Below the pieces are notes generated by a model. The model was not told where the DNA came from, did no database searches, and saw only the letters and a program-made list of their open reading frames with translations. A stretch of DNA of 25,699 bases from a virus. The stretch is from the IMG/VR virus record IMGVR_UViG_3300028418_000025, positions 1 through 25,699 of that record; one strand, written 5' to 3'. A program made the translations under genes and the position numbers. Numbering within the stretch: position 1 is the stretch's first letter; every line of letters starts with the position of its first letter. Of the stretch, positions 24,485 to 25,699 are shown piece by piece.

Positions 24485-25699
24485 TTAGTTAATTTTTGAT
24501 ATTGTGCCTGTATTGTCGTAAGTCTTCATACTAATGCTTATTTTATTGGTATTTTTGTTAGCTGTTGGTCTATATAAATTTTTATTACAAGCCATTATTG
24601 CTAGTCCAGAACTTATAGTAGCATCGTGCTTGGTTCTATTATTTATGTTAAAAACAGCCCAGTCTTCTAATGTTTTTTGATGATACATATCTCCATAGCT
24701 ATTATCCCTTGCTCCAACAAAATTTTCTATATAAGTCTCTATAGCTGCTGCGTGAGCTTGTTTTATATCTTCGCTAGAATTAGGTATTCCTCCAATTTCT
24801 TTCTCTGTTACTGATAGTTTATTTATTAATTTATCAGGCCTATTCATTGAAAACCCTCTATAACCTCTACGTTTGAAATAGTAAAGTAATCTAGGTTTAT
24901 TATTTTCACATAATAATGGCATGCCATAAAATACACAAGCCATTAATACATCTTCAAAAAATATCTCAGCTGTTTGTGGTCTAGCTATATATTCTAAGAA
25001 AAAATGATTTGGAGGTGAGTTTTCCATAGAAAACTTAGTTAAACCATGTAAAGAACCATTAGACCCTTTACCATCTACAGTACCACTAATGTCGTAACTA
25101 TCACATCCAAAAGCTCCCATGTGTTCATTTGCTGGATACTTAATACTATTTCTAATAATAACTCTATTTTGTAATTCTAATGGAGGAACCCAGCTAATTT
25201 TAAACCTACCGTTTTTATCTGGATAAAAAGTTACATTAGAGTCTTGTATACCATTGTTCCATCTAAAACTACCTTGAGTTACACTTAGAGCATTACCTGC
25301 TGAATCATTGTAATCTATTTGTTGATATATTTTAGTTAGATTAAATAAACTCTGTTTAGACTCATCTCTGAATGCGTGCTGCTCTGTTCTTGGAAACTGT
25401 CTATAGTATTCGTTTAAACTATCTTGATCAGACTTTAAGCCGTCGACCTCGTTTTCCCAGTGTTCAATAACGCCTGTTGTAATTTCAAAACCGTCAACTC
25501 CTTTGATTGTATCTTTTTCTCTAACGAAAACAGGTGATCCGTAAGAATCCATGAATCCTTCGTAGTTCCATTCCATAGGGACGAACAAAGAATAGAGTCC
25601 AGAAGAAGTTTGTCCGTTACGATTTCTTTTTGTAACGTCTGAATTATAGTATAACTTTTTGAAGTTGTTTCCACCTTTATCTAACGCGTTTGAAGTTGA
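24485..25699 (-). CDS. terL: Terminase large subunit, C-terminal part (404 aa visible, 5' end cut by the window edge)
   Basis: The frame is open from the right edge to a TAA at 24485-24487, so the start lies outside the window; an internal TTG at 25588 is only an apparent start. The visible part covers the end of the motor and the nuclease domain. FPRTEQHAF at visible residues 102-110 matches the FPxTxxxAF segment of terminases. GCDSYDISG with D200 fits the first catalytic Asp of the RNase H-like nuclease, and RTKHDATISSGLA with D359 fits the final Asp-containing motif. The Walker ATPase motifs would lie beyond the edge. The enzyme packs and cuts genomic DNA at the portal. It precedes the portal gene by 4 bp. 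The C-terminus is polar, ending in NTGTISKIN. Confidence 0.85.
   Translation of the reverse strand, partial: STSNALDKGGNNFKKLYYNSDVTKRNRNGQTSSGLYSLFVPMEWNYEGFMDSYGSPVFVREKDTIKGVDGFEITTGVIEHWENEVDGLKSDQDSLNEYYRQFPRTEQHAFRDESKQSLFNLTKIYQQIDYNDSAGNALSVTQGSFRWNNGIQDSNVTFYPDKNGRFKISWVPPLELQNRVIIRNSIKYPANEHMGAFGCDSYDISGTVDGKGSNGSLHGLTKFSMENSPPNHFFLEYIARPQTAEIFFEDVLMACVFYGMPLLCENNKPRLLYYFKRRGYRGFSMNRPDKLINKLSVTEKEIGGIPNSSEDIKQAHAAAIETYIENFVGARDNSYGDMYHQKTLEDWAVFNINNRTKHDATISSGLAIMACNKNLYRPTANKNTNKISISMKTYDNTGTISKIN

Noticed and set aside
25435-25674. A 79-codon minus-strand frame overlapping the terminase
   Set aside because: The terminase frame runs open to the edge with recognisable motifs, so this is an out-of-frame shadow.
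25588-25699. TTG at 25588 as the real start of the terminase
   Set aside because: The frame continues upstream without a stop to base 25699 with protein-like sequence (SSGLYSLF before the PMEW segment), and the visible part lacks the ATPase motifs that must precede it.

Overview
This window is a block of phage virion-assembly genes, all read from the minus strand, so transcription runs from right to left. Both ends are cut inside genes: the large terminase subunit at the right edge and a giant virion protein at the left edge. The DNA is AT-rich, coding is dense (gaps usually 2 to 60 bp, one 4-bp overlap), and I see no tRNA, integrase, transposase, CRISPR array or cellular metabolic gene. In reading order the genes are: terminase (partial), portal, probable scaffold, major capsid protein, two small paralogous proteins, a 261-residue structural protein, a 415-bp gap, two connector/ring-like proteins, a 1510-residue tail protein, a 615-residue tail protein, a SET-plus-cupin fusion, two ejection-type internal proteins, and a giant protein of at least 1913 residues.

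The layout fits a short-tailed (podovirus-like) tailed phage. There is no tape measure, sheath or long tail-tube gene. The last three genes follow the T7 order of internal virion proteins gp14, gp15 and gp16: a small membrane-active protein, a medium helical protein, then a giant one. The portal, with a long Gln/Lys/Glu-rich coiled-coil C-terminus of about 800 residues in all, and the tail proteins resemble my memory of Crassvirales (crAss-like) and marine Bacteroidota podoviruses. That placement is recollection and inference, not a search result.

The host is probably a Bacteroidota bacterium. None of the start codons I inspected has a Shine-Dalgarno sequence; instead each is preceded by A/T-rich sequence, and two genes share an identical 14-nt leader. 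This style is typical of Bacteroidota genes and their phages. It does not by itself exclude other AT-rich hosts.

Regulation appears to be by partial termination in one long operon. Hairpins lie just after the capsid gene, after the two small paralogues, and just before the first connector gene. The 415-bp gap before the connector gene also holds two 20-bp-period repeats and ends in a terminator-like hairpin, so it may be an RNA leader or a small RNA. A 12-nt element, AAATAAACAAGT on the coding strand, occurs twice at the start of this gap and once in the only other sizeable gap of the tail region.

The most notable items are the SET-cupin fusion placed among virion genes, the HExxH metallopeptidase-like motif in the giant ejection-type protein, the paired small proteins behind the capsid gene, and the structured leader.
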